This document shows, one piece after another, positions 50,941 to 63,543 of a DNA stretch of 64,000 nt. The stretch is from positions 1,155,399-1,219,398 of the forward strand of contig NC_087383.1 in assembly GCF_963675165.1 (NCBI RefSeq), given 5' to 3'. The position numbers and the translations under genes were made by a program. The stretch's first letter is position 1. Each line of letters starts with the position of its first letter. This DNA is from Halichondria panicea. Taxonomy: Eukaryota; Porifera; Demospongiae; Suberitida; Halichondriidae. The notes under the pieces are model-generated. The model was not told the origin of the DNA. It ran no database searches and was given only the letters and a program-made list of their open reading frames with translations.

Positions 50941-53900
50941 GTGTCAGAGTGTCAACTGTCTCCTGAGCTCACCTCCAGTGAGTTACATCGCTCTATGGAT
51001 ACTTTAAAGTTGGCCAGAGCTGAGATAGAAGTTAGAAAATGCCTGGGGGACAATTGCAAGGAAGAAACCATCCTCAAAAGTGAGTTCTGTCAAATGTTAA
51101 CAAATGCAATCTTGTAATGTTAATTTTAAGGCCTGTTATGATTTCAGTTTTCCAGTTAACAAATTGAATGTTTGTCCATGTATATAATATATACAAACTG
51201 TTATATGCAATACTTTCACTGTCAAGGTTACTCTTGCGCTTGGCAGAAGGAGCTTTTGGTACAGGGTAGAATGTACTTGACTCCCAACTGGTTCTGTTTT
51301 TACTCCAACATTCTAGGATGGGAGACAAAGGTGAAACGACAAATGTAGTTAATGTGTGTGTGAATAGATACCTTGCTGTAAACACACTCTACACAAAGAC
51401 TCATGTGATATAGCATACATCCTCTGGTGTCATGCTCACACAGTACGTGTGCTCCAACGTTGTTTATGCGATTCTCTTTGTTTAGACCTCAATCAAGTTC
51501 AGTGATGTGACTTCTATCAGCAAACAGAGGACAGCACTCGTGTTCCCAAGTGCCATACTCATTGAAGTGGGCTCCAAGAAGGTTAGTACTAACCCCACTT
51601 CCTCTGGGGTATCAACCTATTAACATACTCTATTTAGTCTATTCCTTGATGCATTGAGAGTAGCACTCTTAGTACAATACGTAATTACATTTAAACATGC
51701 ATTCCCTGAAGCTCCCACACTAGTTGTAAGGTTCCTTCATTAAATCATGCAAACCCTGGCCTACACTAAAAATAATAATAATGATGGGTGACCTATTATG
51801 TACTCCATTAATTAAATAGCCTGTTTGTTCCTTGATTCATTAAGAGTCACAATACGTCATTTACAATTTAAACATGCATTCTCTGAAGCTCCCACCATAT
51901 AATTGTAAGGTACTTAATTAGTAATGCCAACTCTCTCATTCTATGTACTAACTGTACTTGCATAATTAAATGCACCTGCAAGATCATCGTTAAGACTCGT
52001 TACACATTACATTCGCTTGGTATGGATTGTATCTGTGGTCGTGCGACACAAGTACTTAGTTATCATACATTCTTTGAAGCTCTATATATGTATACTCCTG
52101 GTTCCACATTAATTGGTGTGCTTCCGTACTCATTTGTAGAGCAAACAGTTTCATGGTACTAAATGATTGATACTGCAGTTACTTGCCATGTATGTACATG
52201 TGCATACAAGATTGTCGTTAACCATTTTGTCCTATGTAGTATGGATTTGCATCTGTGATCCATCGAGACAAAGTGTTTCACGTGTTGGTCACCATCTGGA
52301 GGAATGCCCTCTCTCCAGAGGTGAGCTTTGTCATCTTTAATACATATCTCCATATCATCTTTGCTACATTCTCCATAGAGAGATTCTTATTGTTCCATTT
52401 TACACAATTATGCAAGACTGAAGTACATTATTAGTTATAGCCTGGCTGCTCTGTTTTAACTGATAAATATACTTTTGTCTATCTACAGCCGTTCATAGAG
52501 TCTGTTTTACTTACGGCAGTCAATAACTGGAAACAGTCGAGCAAAGAGCTACCCAGTAGTATACGTTCAAACTCACTCACAGCCGAAAGCTCAGACACGG
52601 ACCATCACACACCTCACAGCCATCACACCCTCACTACATCCACACAAGAAGAAGACAGCCTGGAATCTGATTCGCTGACCGAGTTGCTCGGTGACCATAC
52701 AGACGGTGACTACCCTACAGGAAGCTCGTCCAGTAATAGTGACAATACGACTACCAGCTCTCAACACTCTGCCACAAGTGGAGTATCGACTGGTGACTCT
52801 AGTACTAGGAGCATGGACCCCGTTGACAGTGTTGATACTACAGATACCACCTCCTCAGCCCAATCTAATACTCAACAAAAAATGAACAATGATAGTGGAC
52901 TACAGTGGTTCAAACATGACCTGACAATTGCTGGATTCCACAAGACTTTTGGACAGCTACCGTTCATCAATAATTGCACAACAACTCTGCTCATCAACAT
53001 GCTCCTCGTTGTATTGTAAGTACCTATATACGTAATTATGCCTCCTCAGTGTGCGCATGCGCAAGCAAGGTATACAGTAGTGTGTTTGTGTGTGTCTGTC
53101 TGTGTGTCTGTGTACACTGCTACAGCTGCTCAAGTAAGAGTTAGGCTTCTAGTAACGTTTTCTTGGATTCTAATTCGTAGTTTTGCAAAAAATTGTTGTT
53201 CTTGATATGCCTAGTAGTTGCTTACTGGAATGCCATTGCAGCCTTTTCAGAAGAGTGTAGCAAACTTATCCACGGAGTACTAGTGTTGCTAGAACGCTAG
53301 CTATTGGTAGCTGCAGGAGTGAGCAAAGAGCTGCAAGGCTCTACTGATGCAGCCAGCCATTAAGTTTAGACTCCTTTTTAGCAGCGATCATCGATCACTT
53401 CCCACTCTTTGAGTTTCCCTGTGATTATAGCATGCAGCAGCATAATTAATGCGAAAATGTTTGCATGATACAATGTGTGTATTAGCAATAGCTAGTAGCC
53501 GTATGTTATGACAGTAGCTTTAACACATTCACCGAGACATCAGCACCTGCAGTGCTTCTATTAGACTTCAGTGGAACCCCTCTGTAACGGGACACCACTG
53601 TAGAACTAAGTTCTGTATGGCCCTTATACAGAAGTGGCCTTGTTGTGGTTGGAACCTTGGTGTCTGGCCTTTGTATCGTAGTGGTGAGGTGGCCGCTAAG
53701 AGAGGTTCCACTGTATTTCACGCAATTAGCATTGAGTATTGATAATAATTACAGATCACCCATTACGAATTAATCCATGTAAGCATGTGTGTTATATATT
53801 TACGTATATCCCATTACGAATTGTAATTCTGTAAGCTAGTGTATTGCTGTGTACTACATGCATATAGTGTGACGTAATTCTGTTTTCTCACAGCATTATT

Positions 53901-54047
53901 CTCCTGCTGGTCTCCACTCTGACGATGCTATGTCGGCTATCTCAAGTGGAACCTTCATTACATCCATATCTCATTCTGCAACCATGGTGTAGACTGTGCA
54001 GTCAAACAATTGAAACCTTCTCCCCACTACCACACATACACCACTGA
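50941..54047 (+). CDS. GRAM-domain protein with C-terminal membrane anchor (GRAMD2-like)
   Basis: Six exons that join in frame: 50941-51079, 51227-51330, 51486-51581, 52240-52320, 52489-53015, 53894-54047 (TGA). The GRAM domain is clear: YSCAWQKELLVQGRMYLTPN, WFCFYSNILGWETK, IKFSDVTSISKQRTALVFPS, AILIEVGSKKYGFASVIHRD and VFHVLVTIWRNAL. A Ser/Thr-rich linker follows, then a hydrophobic anchor split by an intron (LLINMLLVVL and FIILLLVSTLTMLC). There is no VASt domain between, so the plan is that of GRAMD2A/2B-type proteins, which bind phosphoinositides and sit at ER-plasma membrane contacts, rather than the sterol-moving GRAMD1/Aster. The start is not found: exon 50941 opens mid-frame (or at M in RSMDTLK, 50996), only 235 bp from the border of the array, so the 5' part may have been lost. 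Confidence 0.85.
53569..53713. mobile_element. MITE, CAGTGGAACC ends, in the last GRAMD-like intron
   Basis: CAGTGGAACCCCTCTGTAAC at the left and GCTAAGAGAGGTTCCACTG at the right are inverted repeats; CCACTGTAGAAC and GTAGTGG pair further in. A family with this terminus is common in marine invertebrates as I recall. Antisense open frames here are element sequence. Confidence 0.85.
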
Positions 54048-54325
54048 ATGATGATCACTACCAAACAGCTTTATCAAACCACAAATTATTATTGTGTTTT
54101 GTTCGTTCATTCGTCTGTGTCTGTTTACTAGGTATAATTTTTTTGTATCACTATCTCGCCCCCCACCCATCCATCCATCCATCTTATAGGCATTGTACAT
54201 TGTGTAGTCTTTCAATATGACTCTAAAATTTCATTTTTGTTTTTTTGTACTGATGATCTACACCCAAAAAAGTTGGATGAAGAAACATTATTCACACCTG
54301 AAATTGATTGCAATGTACAACAAAA

Positions 54326-54598
54326 TTATGATTGTTCATCAAATTCCCCAGCTTGGCCTTCTTCCTCAGCAGAGGCTTGAGGGAATTGTATGTTTCCAGA
54401 GTCCAAACGAGACAAAAAGCTTTCCAACAGTTTCTTATTCAAATGGTCTGTAAGAGTTCTCTCTTGCTCTGGTTCTTGTACTTCTTCGTCTGTGCTTGCA
54501 ACAGGTTGTGTGCAGTTAGTATTTTGGCTCTCCTCTGTCTGCATTGCTTCAGGTGTGTCGCTCACAGGAGCTTCAGTTGGAGAGCTTTGTTCAGCCAT
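54326..54598 (-). CDS. Small acidic protein with a KKLLESFLSRL helix
   Basis: 90 residues, start at MAEQSSPTEAPVSDTPEAMQ (54598); the longer frame upstream runs through a hairpin element and is rejected. It is Glu/Ser/Thr-rich and disordered up to PEQERTLTDHLNKKLLESFL, an amphipathic helix, then SRLDSGNIQFPQ and an acidic end (EEEGQAGEFDEQS). HLNKKLLESF..R recalls short conserved metazoan proteins of unknown role, but I cannot name one. It is convergent with the GRAMD-like gene (280 bp between stops). The start codon is six bases from a TAGCCTCG hairpin relic, which therefore lies in its leader or promoter. Confidence 0.65.
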   Translation of the reverse strand: MAEQSSPTEAPVSDTPEAMQTEESQNTNCTQPVASTDEEVQEPEQERTLTDHLNKKLLESFLSRLDSGNIQFPQASAEEEGQAGEFDEQS

Positions 54599-54604
54599 GA
54601 GTTT

Positions 54605-54690
54605 AGCCTCGTTCCCAGCCTCGTTGTTTCTAGCTAGGCCGCAACTTCGTTCTATTAAAAATAAATCGGCCTGGGACCTGGGTTTTGGTG
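54605..54690. repeat. Degenerate TAGCCTCG hairpin element
   Basis: TAGCCTCGTTCCCAGCC at the left and TCGGCCTGGGACCTGGG at the right; same family as 32682 and 39120 with a longer, diverged loop. Confidence 0.55.
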
Positions 54691-54789
54691 CAGTGTGTGG
54701 GCTGAGAAGCTGCAACGAGCCACGCCTTCTTTTAGTCTGCAGGTTCCTGAGAGGGCGTGGCTGCTTAGCACGTGTATGTAGCTGCAAAG

Positions 54790-57240
54790 AGAAGCTTTGT
54801 TTCGGTTGTGAGACGGTTTTGAGGTCCTTTCCAGTGTCTGAGTATCAAGTATACACAAGTGAAGCAAGTGGGTATATCCTTCCTTCTACCTTGAATAAAA
54901 AAATTGCAATTGTCTTACAATATGTACTGTAAAAGCCTACTAAACATTTTTATGGTGGTACAGGCTGTAGAATTGCCTGGCTGTTTGGGTAAAGCAATAA
55001 AATGTATCGTATTTTATGTATCGAATTCATTATTATTATTAGGGTATGATTTTGGTCTCGTCACATTATTCAAAGGCTAATAAATAACATTTTAATGGTA
55101 TATAAATAGATATTAGCTATAGCTGTGCTTCTTTTCATTTTACATCAAAGTTCTTACCTTTGCATGGCTATGTGTTTGTGTGCTTATTATAGCTGCAAGA
55201 TGCTATTTGTTTGTGTGTGAAGGTCCTATAGGCTTAACTGGGTGGGGCAGGCTGGGTGCTCAGGCAAGCATGCAGTAGTTAATGGGCAGGGCTGCCTTCT
55301 AGTACACACTAGCCATTGTGTTGTTGGTAATGCTATTGTGTAGTCTGAAGCTTGCCAAGCATGTAATTGTGTCAGTCAGCTCTGCATTCCTACACTGTAA
55401 CTAGAGAGACACCATTTATTAGAGGTAGCCAGCTATGCCCACTTTTTCTGCACAAAGATATTAAAAATTATATGGAGGCTTTAGTAATTATTTGTTATGT
55501 CCATTATTGAAGCTTGACCAATATTATTCTTACCACTTACTGCCATACTGTATCTACATACTCAGTGCCTAGAATCTCTCTACTTCCTCAAATGGTTGTT
55601 GTGTGTGTGTGTGTGTGCGCGTCAATAGCTTTGTAGTAGGTTCTTATCCATGGGATGTGTATTGTCAGCTTTTACTTGCATTAAGGACGACGTTACTGGG
55701 TGTGGGTGTGGTCTCTAAGAGTGGGAGGGTACCCTTGTAATAAGAGTATTACACGCTACATTAGCCTTAGGACATGTCAAGCATTCAACACACATGATGT
55801 ATTTGTAAAGTGAGCTATAGTGTGGTCATCTTAGCGGTACCTTAGACCATGTTTAGTAACTTAGAGTCTACACTGGATAGCATTGATTTCTCATGTGCTC
55901 TACTGGTATAGTGTTTGTATATTCATGTCAACTAATTGTTTAATGAGGAGGACACTACGCAATTCATGCTGTTCAAGTTGTTGTTGTGTCCATGACTTTC
56001 AGTTACAACATGCTATCAAATCTATTAGTGGGTGGGGCTGGATAATTGCTGTACTGTTACACTTTTAATACTGAGAACAAAGCATCCAAGTTTAATATAG
56101 CAAATCTATTAGTAACCACTCCCTAATTCTCTCTCATAGTGTCTTCTTTTTGGCACAGCTTTGAACTGTAGGAGTAGGAGTTGAATTTTTTGAGACCTCA
56201 CAATGTTAGACCAATTTGGTGGCTAAGTGTCTGGTTAGGGTATGTTAATTAAATTTCCATGGAGAAATGGATGATTGATTACTGGTCCTTAAATTAAGTC
56301 TTTTGGTTTCACACAAAGGGGGGTGGGTCTCTCTCTCCTCTACTGCAATGGCTTTGTGGTAGGTGACCTTTTTATGTCTTCACCACATCTGGAAGCTACT
56401 CAAGTACATGTATACAGTACCTACACATACAGCCCCACCCCCTTTTGTCTTTTGTCTCTTTCTGATGTCATTTTAAATGCCTCAACTAAACTACCTGTGG
56501 CACCTGGCAACAATAAGAGTCTATAGAGCCTAAACATTGGTTTTATTTCTCTCAAGAGAGTTCTTCCTATTGATAGCCAGATATCTCACCCTTCCTGATT
56601 TAGTGATCTTATTATCAGTGTAATTTTAATCATGCTTACCTAATTAAACATGCTAGCTTATTAAAGTACCGTGTATTGAGGTAATACTTTTTGTTCTTGA
56701 GGACTGGAAAAGAGAGGAGACGATTGTACAGCTGGGTAACAAAGAAGGGGTGGATCTGGGAATCTGCTGATTTCCCTCTACCATTGTGTTGATAGTTGTG
56801 TAAACATGCAGATAATTCGATGGTTTCATTCCCAGAATATTGTTGAGCAGCCCCACCCTCTTTTGAAACTGATCTCTATTGTAGCATTAATGTGTGTTGG
56901 TTCATCAAAGTAATTCATGTCTATTTCTGCATTAGTAGCTACATGTACTATTGTTATGGTGTTATGTTCCTTTTTGCGTATTTTCTCTGTGTTCTATCAC
57001 ATGCAAATGCAAAAAGTAGATATTAGTACATGTACATGTAGCTAGAGCTGAGAGTTATTACATACAAGAGCTTAAACAGAGTAAGGATTGTGGCAAGGAT
57101 TATTCATACTCCATGGTTTTAGGATAAGCCCTTGCAAAAGTTGCTAGCCCTGCCCACAAACTGCATGTTGAAGTCTTACAAGCTATGACCTCATTGTTCA
57201 TTCAATTACTACTTAATCTCCACACAATCTACTCAGCTGC
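54790..57240. other. Intergenic region upstream of the KLF gene
   Basis: No supportable gene on either strand in about 2.4 kb. It contains a TG tract with a CGCG end (55602-55622), AT-rich stretches and no recognised mobile element. It may hold KLF promoter and leader sequence. Confidence 0.5.
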
Positions 57241-57449
57241 ATCAAAGGGAAAAGAAAGGCGTTGGCCACTTCCTGTACGCATTCTTGAGTTCTGAGGGTG
57301 TGTGTTGGTGCGAGAAACTCTTAGAGGATCGAGCTACTCCCTTCTACTGCAGAGTACGAGTAGAGTGTGTACCCAGGCTGTCTAGTTCAAGCTACACTAT
57401 TCTGCAACAAGCTACTGTAGTCTGGTCGCTAGATCTACGAGAAGTAAAG

Positions 57450-59091
57450 ATGGCAACTCAAGGCATAGTTCAGAACTCGAGCACAAATGGACCCACTCCC
57501 CCTTTCTCCACGCACACCTCCTTCTTGAGCAACGAGGCCCTTCCTATCACAGTGGAAGCATCGCCGTCTACCAAAGAAGGAGACAAAGTTAATACTGGAG
57601 GGACTCAGTCTACTGCTCTGGTTCTTGTTGCCAAAGTTCTAGCTAACCTAAGCCAAGAGACTCTTGCTCGAGCCTGCCTCGCTGTCAATCCAGAGAGATT
57701 TATCAGTCCTGCTGAACCTACACAGTTGATTTTAACTGCTGAAGCTATCAAGTCTGAAGTAAAAGCTGAACAAAAGGATGATGAACAGCCAAGACAAACT
57801 CCCTACATGAATGGTATTGAGTCACTCATCAATGCTGCCAACAACAACAGTGGCCAAGATCAAGAGGGAAGTTCTAATACTCTCCTGCCAGACGGTGAAT
57901 GTGACGATGCGGAGTCTCAGAGTCTCTCTCAGTCACACAGCTCCTTCGCAAGCCACTACTCGACCAGCTCAGCGGGATCTGGAACAGAAGCAGCAGTCTC
58001 TCCTCAATCTTTACTGGTATAGTATAGCTATAATCATAGCTAGCTAATGAATACTTATAGCATCTATGTATAGCATTATTGCATATACACTTTACGATTG
58101 ATCTCTTCTGTGGTACTATAATAACATTTATGGGCAATTATGAGCATCTGTCTATGTAGCATGCACTTTGTCCATAATAATGTACAAACATTCGTGTTGT
58201 ATTAGGTATTGATTTTATATGCAGACTGGGTCTGGGAAGTCTAGTCGGGGGAAGAGAACTCACTTCTGCCCTTGGGAAGGCTGTGGGAAGGGCTATGGAA
58301 AGAGCTCACATCTTAAGGCGCATATTCGAACACATACCGGAGAACGACCCTACCCCTGTGGCTGGGAAGGTTGTGGAAAAAGTTTTGCACGATCAGATGA
58401 ACTTGCCCGTCATTTTCGTACTCATACTGGAGAAAAGAGATTTGCTTGCCCCGTCTGTGACAAACGTTTTATGAGAAGCGACCACTTGAGCAAACATGTC
58501 AAACGACACGCTGTAAATCGTGCCAAAGGAAGAGACCCTCTTGTCCTCAAGGCTAAAGCTGCCGCTGCCTCGGCTGCAATGAACACTACCAATGGACGTC
58601 GAAGTGCTATCAACAGTTCCTCTACTCCACCCTCCACCCCTGGCACGCCACTCACCCCGAATACCCTCAAAGGATGGGAAGCTCTCACTAATGGAGTGTC
58701 CCTCATTCAGATGCCTTTACCGCAACACCTACCTGTTACCGTGAGTAGCGTACCCTTTAAGATCGAACCCAACAGTCCCACTGCTGAAGAGCCAATGGAT
58801 ATGGAAACCACCACAACCCCTATGTCCTTCAAGACAGAGCAATTCATTATGAACATGATCGCCTCACAATCCCCTGCGATTCCTATGGCTCAAATGCCTC
58901 CTGTTGTGATGGAAGCTAGCATGGTTCCAGCTACACTCCCTCAACAACAAGAAATAGAAATCGAGACAAAATCCGAGACTGAAATATATCCAATCGCTAC
59001 TATTGCGATGAATGGAGAGCCGGAAACGACAGCCACTACAATTGTTTTCACTACACCTGCGCATGTGCCAGCATCCGTGATGTCATCCTAA
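57450..59091 (+). CDS. KLF: Krueppel-like factor (KLF9/13/16-like), two exons
   Basis: 477 residues: exon 57450-58016 and exon 58225-59091 (phase 0, GTATAG donor, TATGCAG acceptor). Start [11 protein letters not shown] is chosen for its strong context (AAAGATGG); the frame stays open upstream to 57285. The N-terminal half is Ser/Thr-rich with a hydrophobic helix [20 protein letters not shown] that could recruit a co-repressor. Exon 2 has three contiguous C2H2 fingers with the KLF spacing C-x4-C, C-x4-C, C-x2-C ([55 protein letters not shown]), linkers THTGERP and THTGEKR, so it should bind GC/CACCC boxes in the nucleus. [18 protein letters not shown] favours the KLF9/13/16 branch. A proline/threonine-rich tail follows. 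Confidence 0.93.
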
Positions 59092-59790
59092 AGATCGCGA
59101 GAGGTAATAAACACACAAACTGATCTACCTGATAGTTGTCGAGTTGATTTTCAATTTTGTACACTTGTCCTATGTTATCCTGCGCAGCTATTTTTGTGCT
59201 GTTTTCGTATGTTTACTATGTGTATAGGTACTGTGTACACACACTCTCATAGATATGTGTTTACGTTTAAAACTTTCATTTGATATTCACAGCAAATCAT
59301 CTGTTTCACATGAATTTTGTACACTAACCACTTTGTCATAATCATTACTCTATGTCCACTTATAAGAATTATGTTATTCAGAATTGTATTCATTTACTCA
59401 TTTTGCACAATTTGGTTCACGTACAGTTGTTCATGTTTTATGTATTCCAATGTAAGCTTCAGTATATTCTGCCAGTTCTTTCAATTTTGATGGTGTCGTG
59501 ATTTAACAAATGCATGATGTATGATTATATACGGATTTTACCTTTTAATTATCCGTATAGGCTAGAACTAATTATATACAGGTACAGTATATAAGGATTA
59601 ATGCATGCTTTCATGAACTTATATATTTACCATGTATAGACATGCATCATCAAAATTAATTCATTACTGTGCAAAATTGTTCTCTAATTATAGGACGTGC
59701 AAAATACAAGGTAATTTCAAAAGCATACAAAATCATACAAAGTACATGCAATAAAATCAATAATTAATGCTAATTAAATTATTGTCCAAT
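59092..59790. other. Shared 3' region of two convergent genes
   Basis: AT-rich DNA between the KLF gene (+) and the OTUD7-like gene (-). Candidate poly(A) signals are AATAAA at 59107 for KLF and TTTATT-type sequence near 59750 for the other. No other gene. Confidence 0.5.
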
Positions 59791-59791
59791 T

Positions 59792-62700
59792 TTACACTTC
59801 TTGTGACGAGGTCTTGGATATTTCATTGAAACACTTTGAGCAATATCCTTTTCTTTCTTCATTGCCAAAGAAATCACAACCAGTGTTCTTGCAGACCACC
59901 TGCGAGCCGCCTCCACCGAGAACCCCGAGGGAGATAGGTTGTATACCGTCTCGCGAGTAACCCCTGGCAACCTTCGGCTTCTTAGAATTGGAGGGAGAGG
60001 ACGGGAAAATCTTCAGCTTTTTTGCAATACCATCTTTGGAGCCACCATTGCCTTTAGGGACAGTCAGTGGTGGTTTAGTGTTCGTAGCAGACGCAGTGCT
60101 TGGTACTTTCGGAGGTACTTTCGGTGACAATTTAGGGGGTTGCGATTGACTTGCTTGAGGGGGTAGTTGAGGCCCCTCTGTGGGTTGTGGTTTTGTGTTC
60201 TTCGAGGGGCTAACTTGATGTGTTAGCTTTGGGCTTCTGGAAGGGCTAGCTTTCTTAGTAGTTTTTGCATGTGTGGTGGAGGGTGACGGGCATGCTGCCT
60301 GAGGTTGCATGGAGAGGGGACGAGGGGCGGACTGTTTGGAGAGAGACGGTCCACTGGCAACTTGCTTTGGTAGAGATCTGTGCTCACATTGTTGAGGGCT
60401 GTCTGAAACAGGCCATTGGTAACCGGATGGTGTAGCTTGTGCCCTGGCAGGAAGAGGAGGGGCTTGAAGGGGGTTTTCTCCGCTTGCAATAGCTGATGGA
60501 TTGAAAAATTCCTTGTCATCACTTTGCGTCGAGCTTGAAAGTTCGTTTAGCCTCAGTTCTTTAGCCTTGTAACACACTGAGCAAAGGTAATTGGTTGCCT
60601 TTTTTCCAAACATATCACACCCTTCCGTCACACACGGCACAGGTTTATTCTCTTCATGTCTTTTCTTCTCTTCCTCTCTCTTTGCCTTCAGAGTGGCTTG
60701 TTCCTCGTAGCGACCACGTGCGTGGTTCAAGTATTTCTCAATGAGTTCTTTCTGATAGATGGGCTGTGCTTCTTGCTTTATATGTGCGGCTGGGAATCGA
60801 ACCTTGGGCACTTCGATAGGGAAGTTGTCCCGATCAGGCTCGTCTTCTGCTATTGAGCGACTTTTTTCGACTGAAGACGTCACTGAGTCGACTTTGAGTT
60901 GAATCCAGCGAACATCGAGATAGGACTCTAAAACTCTAACAATTTCATCCGGAAATTCTCCAGGGGTGAATTCAGATTTGGCCCATTTCTCGGTCACCAA
61001 TTTCTTTTTGGGGTGGTAGACAAATTGAACTGGTAACAATGAACCGTCGGGTGTCACAAGAGGCACAACAGTGTCCTTCCGCCCACTCACTTTAGCGAAC
61101 CGTCCTCGCTGTCGTTGCTCCTCTGTTTTCTTGTCGTCCTTTGCTACCAGTGGGGCGAAATGAGACGAATCGTAACCAAGCACAATCGGAGATTTGTGGC
61201 AAGCCGTTGGGTTGATTTCAAACGGTAGGTAAATTCCTCTAAAATAGATCGGAGCCAAGTCTTCACCACTCAAATTCTTGATGGTACGATCGGAAATGAC
61301 AATGACAGCTCTCTTTAAAACATGAGCTAATGCAAACACATGTATCTCTTCGAGGCTTTCTAAGCTGAGCTTGAGTGAGGATTTCCTTCTAAGAGACGCA
61401 GTTGTGGGTTGCTGTCGTGGTTGGTTGGTGGCAATACGTATGACATCACCCCACTCGAAGTCCCACTCTTCGTCGGAGAACTGCAGACCGATTTCGTCGT
61501 ACCTCAACTGTGTGTGGTACTTCCATCTTTGCTTGATGCCCTCTTTAGCTAGCCCAGTTGTGAGTGTCCGATGCAGAGCTGTTCTTAGTATTAACTCTCG
61601 ATCGTGGAACCCCCACATATAGAGCGAGGCTGCGTGTAGTAGGCAGTTGCCATCTCCTGAAGTGGCCAGAGGCTCCAGACTCGGTAGGGTGCCAGTCCTG
61701 GTCCACCAGTTAAGCCGACCTGGGAATAAGAAGAGCATTCATAAAACACGGTAAATTATATATATAGTATTATATATATATTTTATTTTATATTACTATT
61801 ATTTTTATGGCATTTATCCACACACCCTAATAATAATAGTTTGGCAAAAGTATGGTTGAAAGTGTGTAAAAAGGGGGCGGATCTCAATTGAAGTCAACAA
61901 CTGATTTTATCGATGTAAACACAAAACCAGAAAACTCATAAGATTCTAGCCAACACCTGTTGATAAGGAAGAGCACTACAAGGTTTCTGTGACCCCACGA
62001 AACCTAAGAACTGAAAATGCCAAGAATTTCTGGCTAAATATCAAATTACAGTGCATGTGCTGCTGCTTTTGCAAGAGTGAGCCCCACCCAACTGGGAGTC
62101 ACGCTTGACTGCTTGACCGAGCAAGTAACAACAACAATACACAATCTTGTACCACCTAAACACATCTCTCAATAAACAAGGTCCAAAGTCCAAACAATCA
62201 ATAGAACAGAACATGTACAGATATGTATGTTTGGATTAAAGTGATTCTTTAGGAGATTGTCTTTATAAAGCTATATGTAGGATTGGTTGCTTAAGGTTAT
62301 ACGCAGACTAAAGGAGCTGATTACGGATGAAACTTTCTCTCTAGTAGTTCGAATGGACTCATTGAACCCTGCTGTTAGTCTGGCAGTACAGAACTGAATA
62401 GCTAGGCTATTATGACACAATTAAGTCAGTCATCACTGTTAAAAGGTGTAGCTGGTGACTACACGAGAATACAAAGGGGGAGTTGTGTACGTTATACACA
62501 GTTGGCATGACAGCCAAAACCAAGCACACAGGTTACAGTATCATAGCTACCACACAATATACACACCCACCCACACAGGCAATGAGGCAAGCAAAGACAG
62601 AGCTGCTAACACATGCACACGTTATATACACAGTTGGCATGACAGTCAAAACCAAGCACACAGATTACAGGCTACCACACAATATACACACCTGCCTATA

Positions 62701-62952
62701 ATTATAGGCAATGAGGCAAGCAAAGACAGAGCTGCTAACACACACACACACACTCAGGGTTCCATATGCACACACCCCACTAGCAAAGACAAAGCTGCTA
62801 ACACATGCACACACACACACACACACACACACTCAGGGTCCCATATGCACACACCCCACTAGCAAAGACAAAGCTGCTAACACACACACACACACACACT
62901 CAGGGTCCCATATGCACACACCCCACTAGCAAAGACAAAGCTGCTAACACAT

Positions 62953-62996
<44 letters not shown>

Positions 62997-63047
62997 AGGG
63001 TCCCATATGCACACACCCCACTAGCAAAGACAAAGCTGCTAACACAT

Positions 63048-63125
<78 letters not shown>

Positions 63126-63543
63126 AGGGTTCCATATGCACACACCCCACTAAGACATCAATCACAGACTAATCACATTTACACTGTACACTGTAATGGT
63201 CATAGAATACACACAAGTACCCACACAACACTTACAGTGTACGTACACATTATATGTAGCTGTGAAGCCTAGACTCTACAGTTGCCTTTTAAATAAATGA
63301 AGCCATATGCACCTATTCTATTTTAGACAACACCCGTGCAAGGTTCCAGTCAATCAAGAAGCCAAAGTGGTGGTAGCTATGGGTACCATGCTCTTACTGT
63401 AAACACACACCTAGTCTCTCCAGAGCTTTCTTCATGGAGACCTCGATGAGGTCAGCTGCAATGAACTCTTGTAGAGCACCGTCCTCTGCACTGAAGTCCG
63501 GGTACACAAACGAATGGTGGAAAAACTTCTCATCAAATAACAC
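59792..63543 (-). CDS. OTUD7: OTUD7/Cezanne-like OTU deubiquitinase, 5' exons outside window
   Basis: Two exons: 63543-63411 and 61719-59792 (stop). The upstream one reads YPDFSAEDGALQEFIAADLI, EVSMKKALERLG, joined to RLNWW; in human OTUD7 proteins the same segment precedes the OTU core. The core has PLATSGDGNCLLHAASLYMW (Asp, catalytic Cys), SLEEIHVFALAHVLKRAVIV, and SPIVLGYDSSHFAPLV (catalytic His). OTUD7B cleaves Lys11-linked ubiquitin and restrains non-canonical NF-kB signalling through TRAF3. A basic coiled segment follows, then an A20-type finger (CVTEGCDMFG...YLCSVC), a long Pro/Ser/Lys-rich linker, and a second A20-type finger at the C-terminus (CKNTGCDFFG...GYCSKC). Human OTUD7 has one finger, A20 has seven, so two is unusual. 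Confidence 0.92.
61740..62440. other. Intron of the OTUD7-like gene, unique part
   Basis: AT-rich, without exons or recognised elements. Confidence 0.5.
62500..63152. repeat. Minisatellite with embedded CA tracts in the OTUD7-like intron
   Basis: Two layers. A unit ending AATGAGGCAAGCAAAGACAG occurs at about 62500-62610 and 62630-62740. Then a unit of about 55 bp plus a variable CA tract (CACTCAGGGTCCCATATGCA, CACACCCCACTAGCAAAGAC, AAAGCTGCTAACACATGCAC) occurs five times to 63152, with CA tracts growing from about 5 to about 45 units. Open frames here on both strands are artefacts. Confidence 0.92.

Noticed and set aside
52489-53015. VASt domain (GRAMD1/Aster) sought in the GRAM protein
   Set aside because: The linker exon is Ser/Thr-rich and too short for a VASt fold; the plan fits GRAMD2-type proteins instead.
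54332-54932. Plus-strand frames of 101 and 180 residues over the small acidic gene
   Set aside because: Opposite strand of a better minus-strand frame; they run through a hairpin element and have no start or splice context.
60770-60800. GGGAATCGAACC, which looks like the T-loop of a minus-strand tRNA
   Set aside because: It is inside the coding exon of the OTUD7-like gene and no acceptor or anticodon stems fit around it.
62500-63152. CRISPR-like alternation of repeats and variable spacers
   Set aside because: The variable parts are CA tracts of different length, the context is an intron of an animal gene, and no cas gene is present.
62455-63272. Overlapping His/Thr-rich frames at the right end
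   Set aside because: Translations of the CA-bearing minisatellite, not genes.
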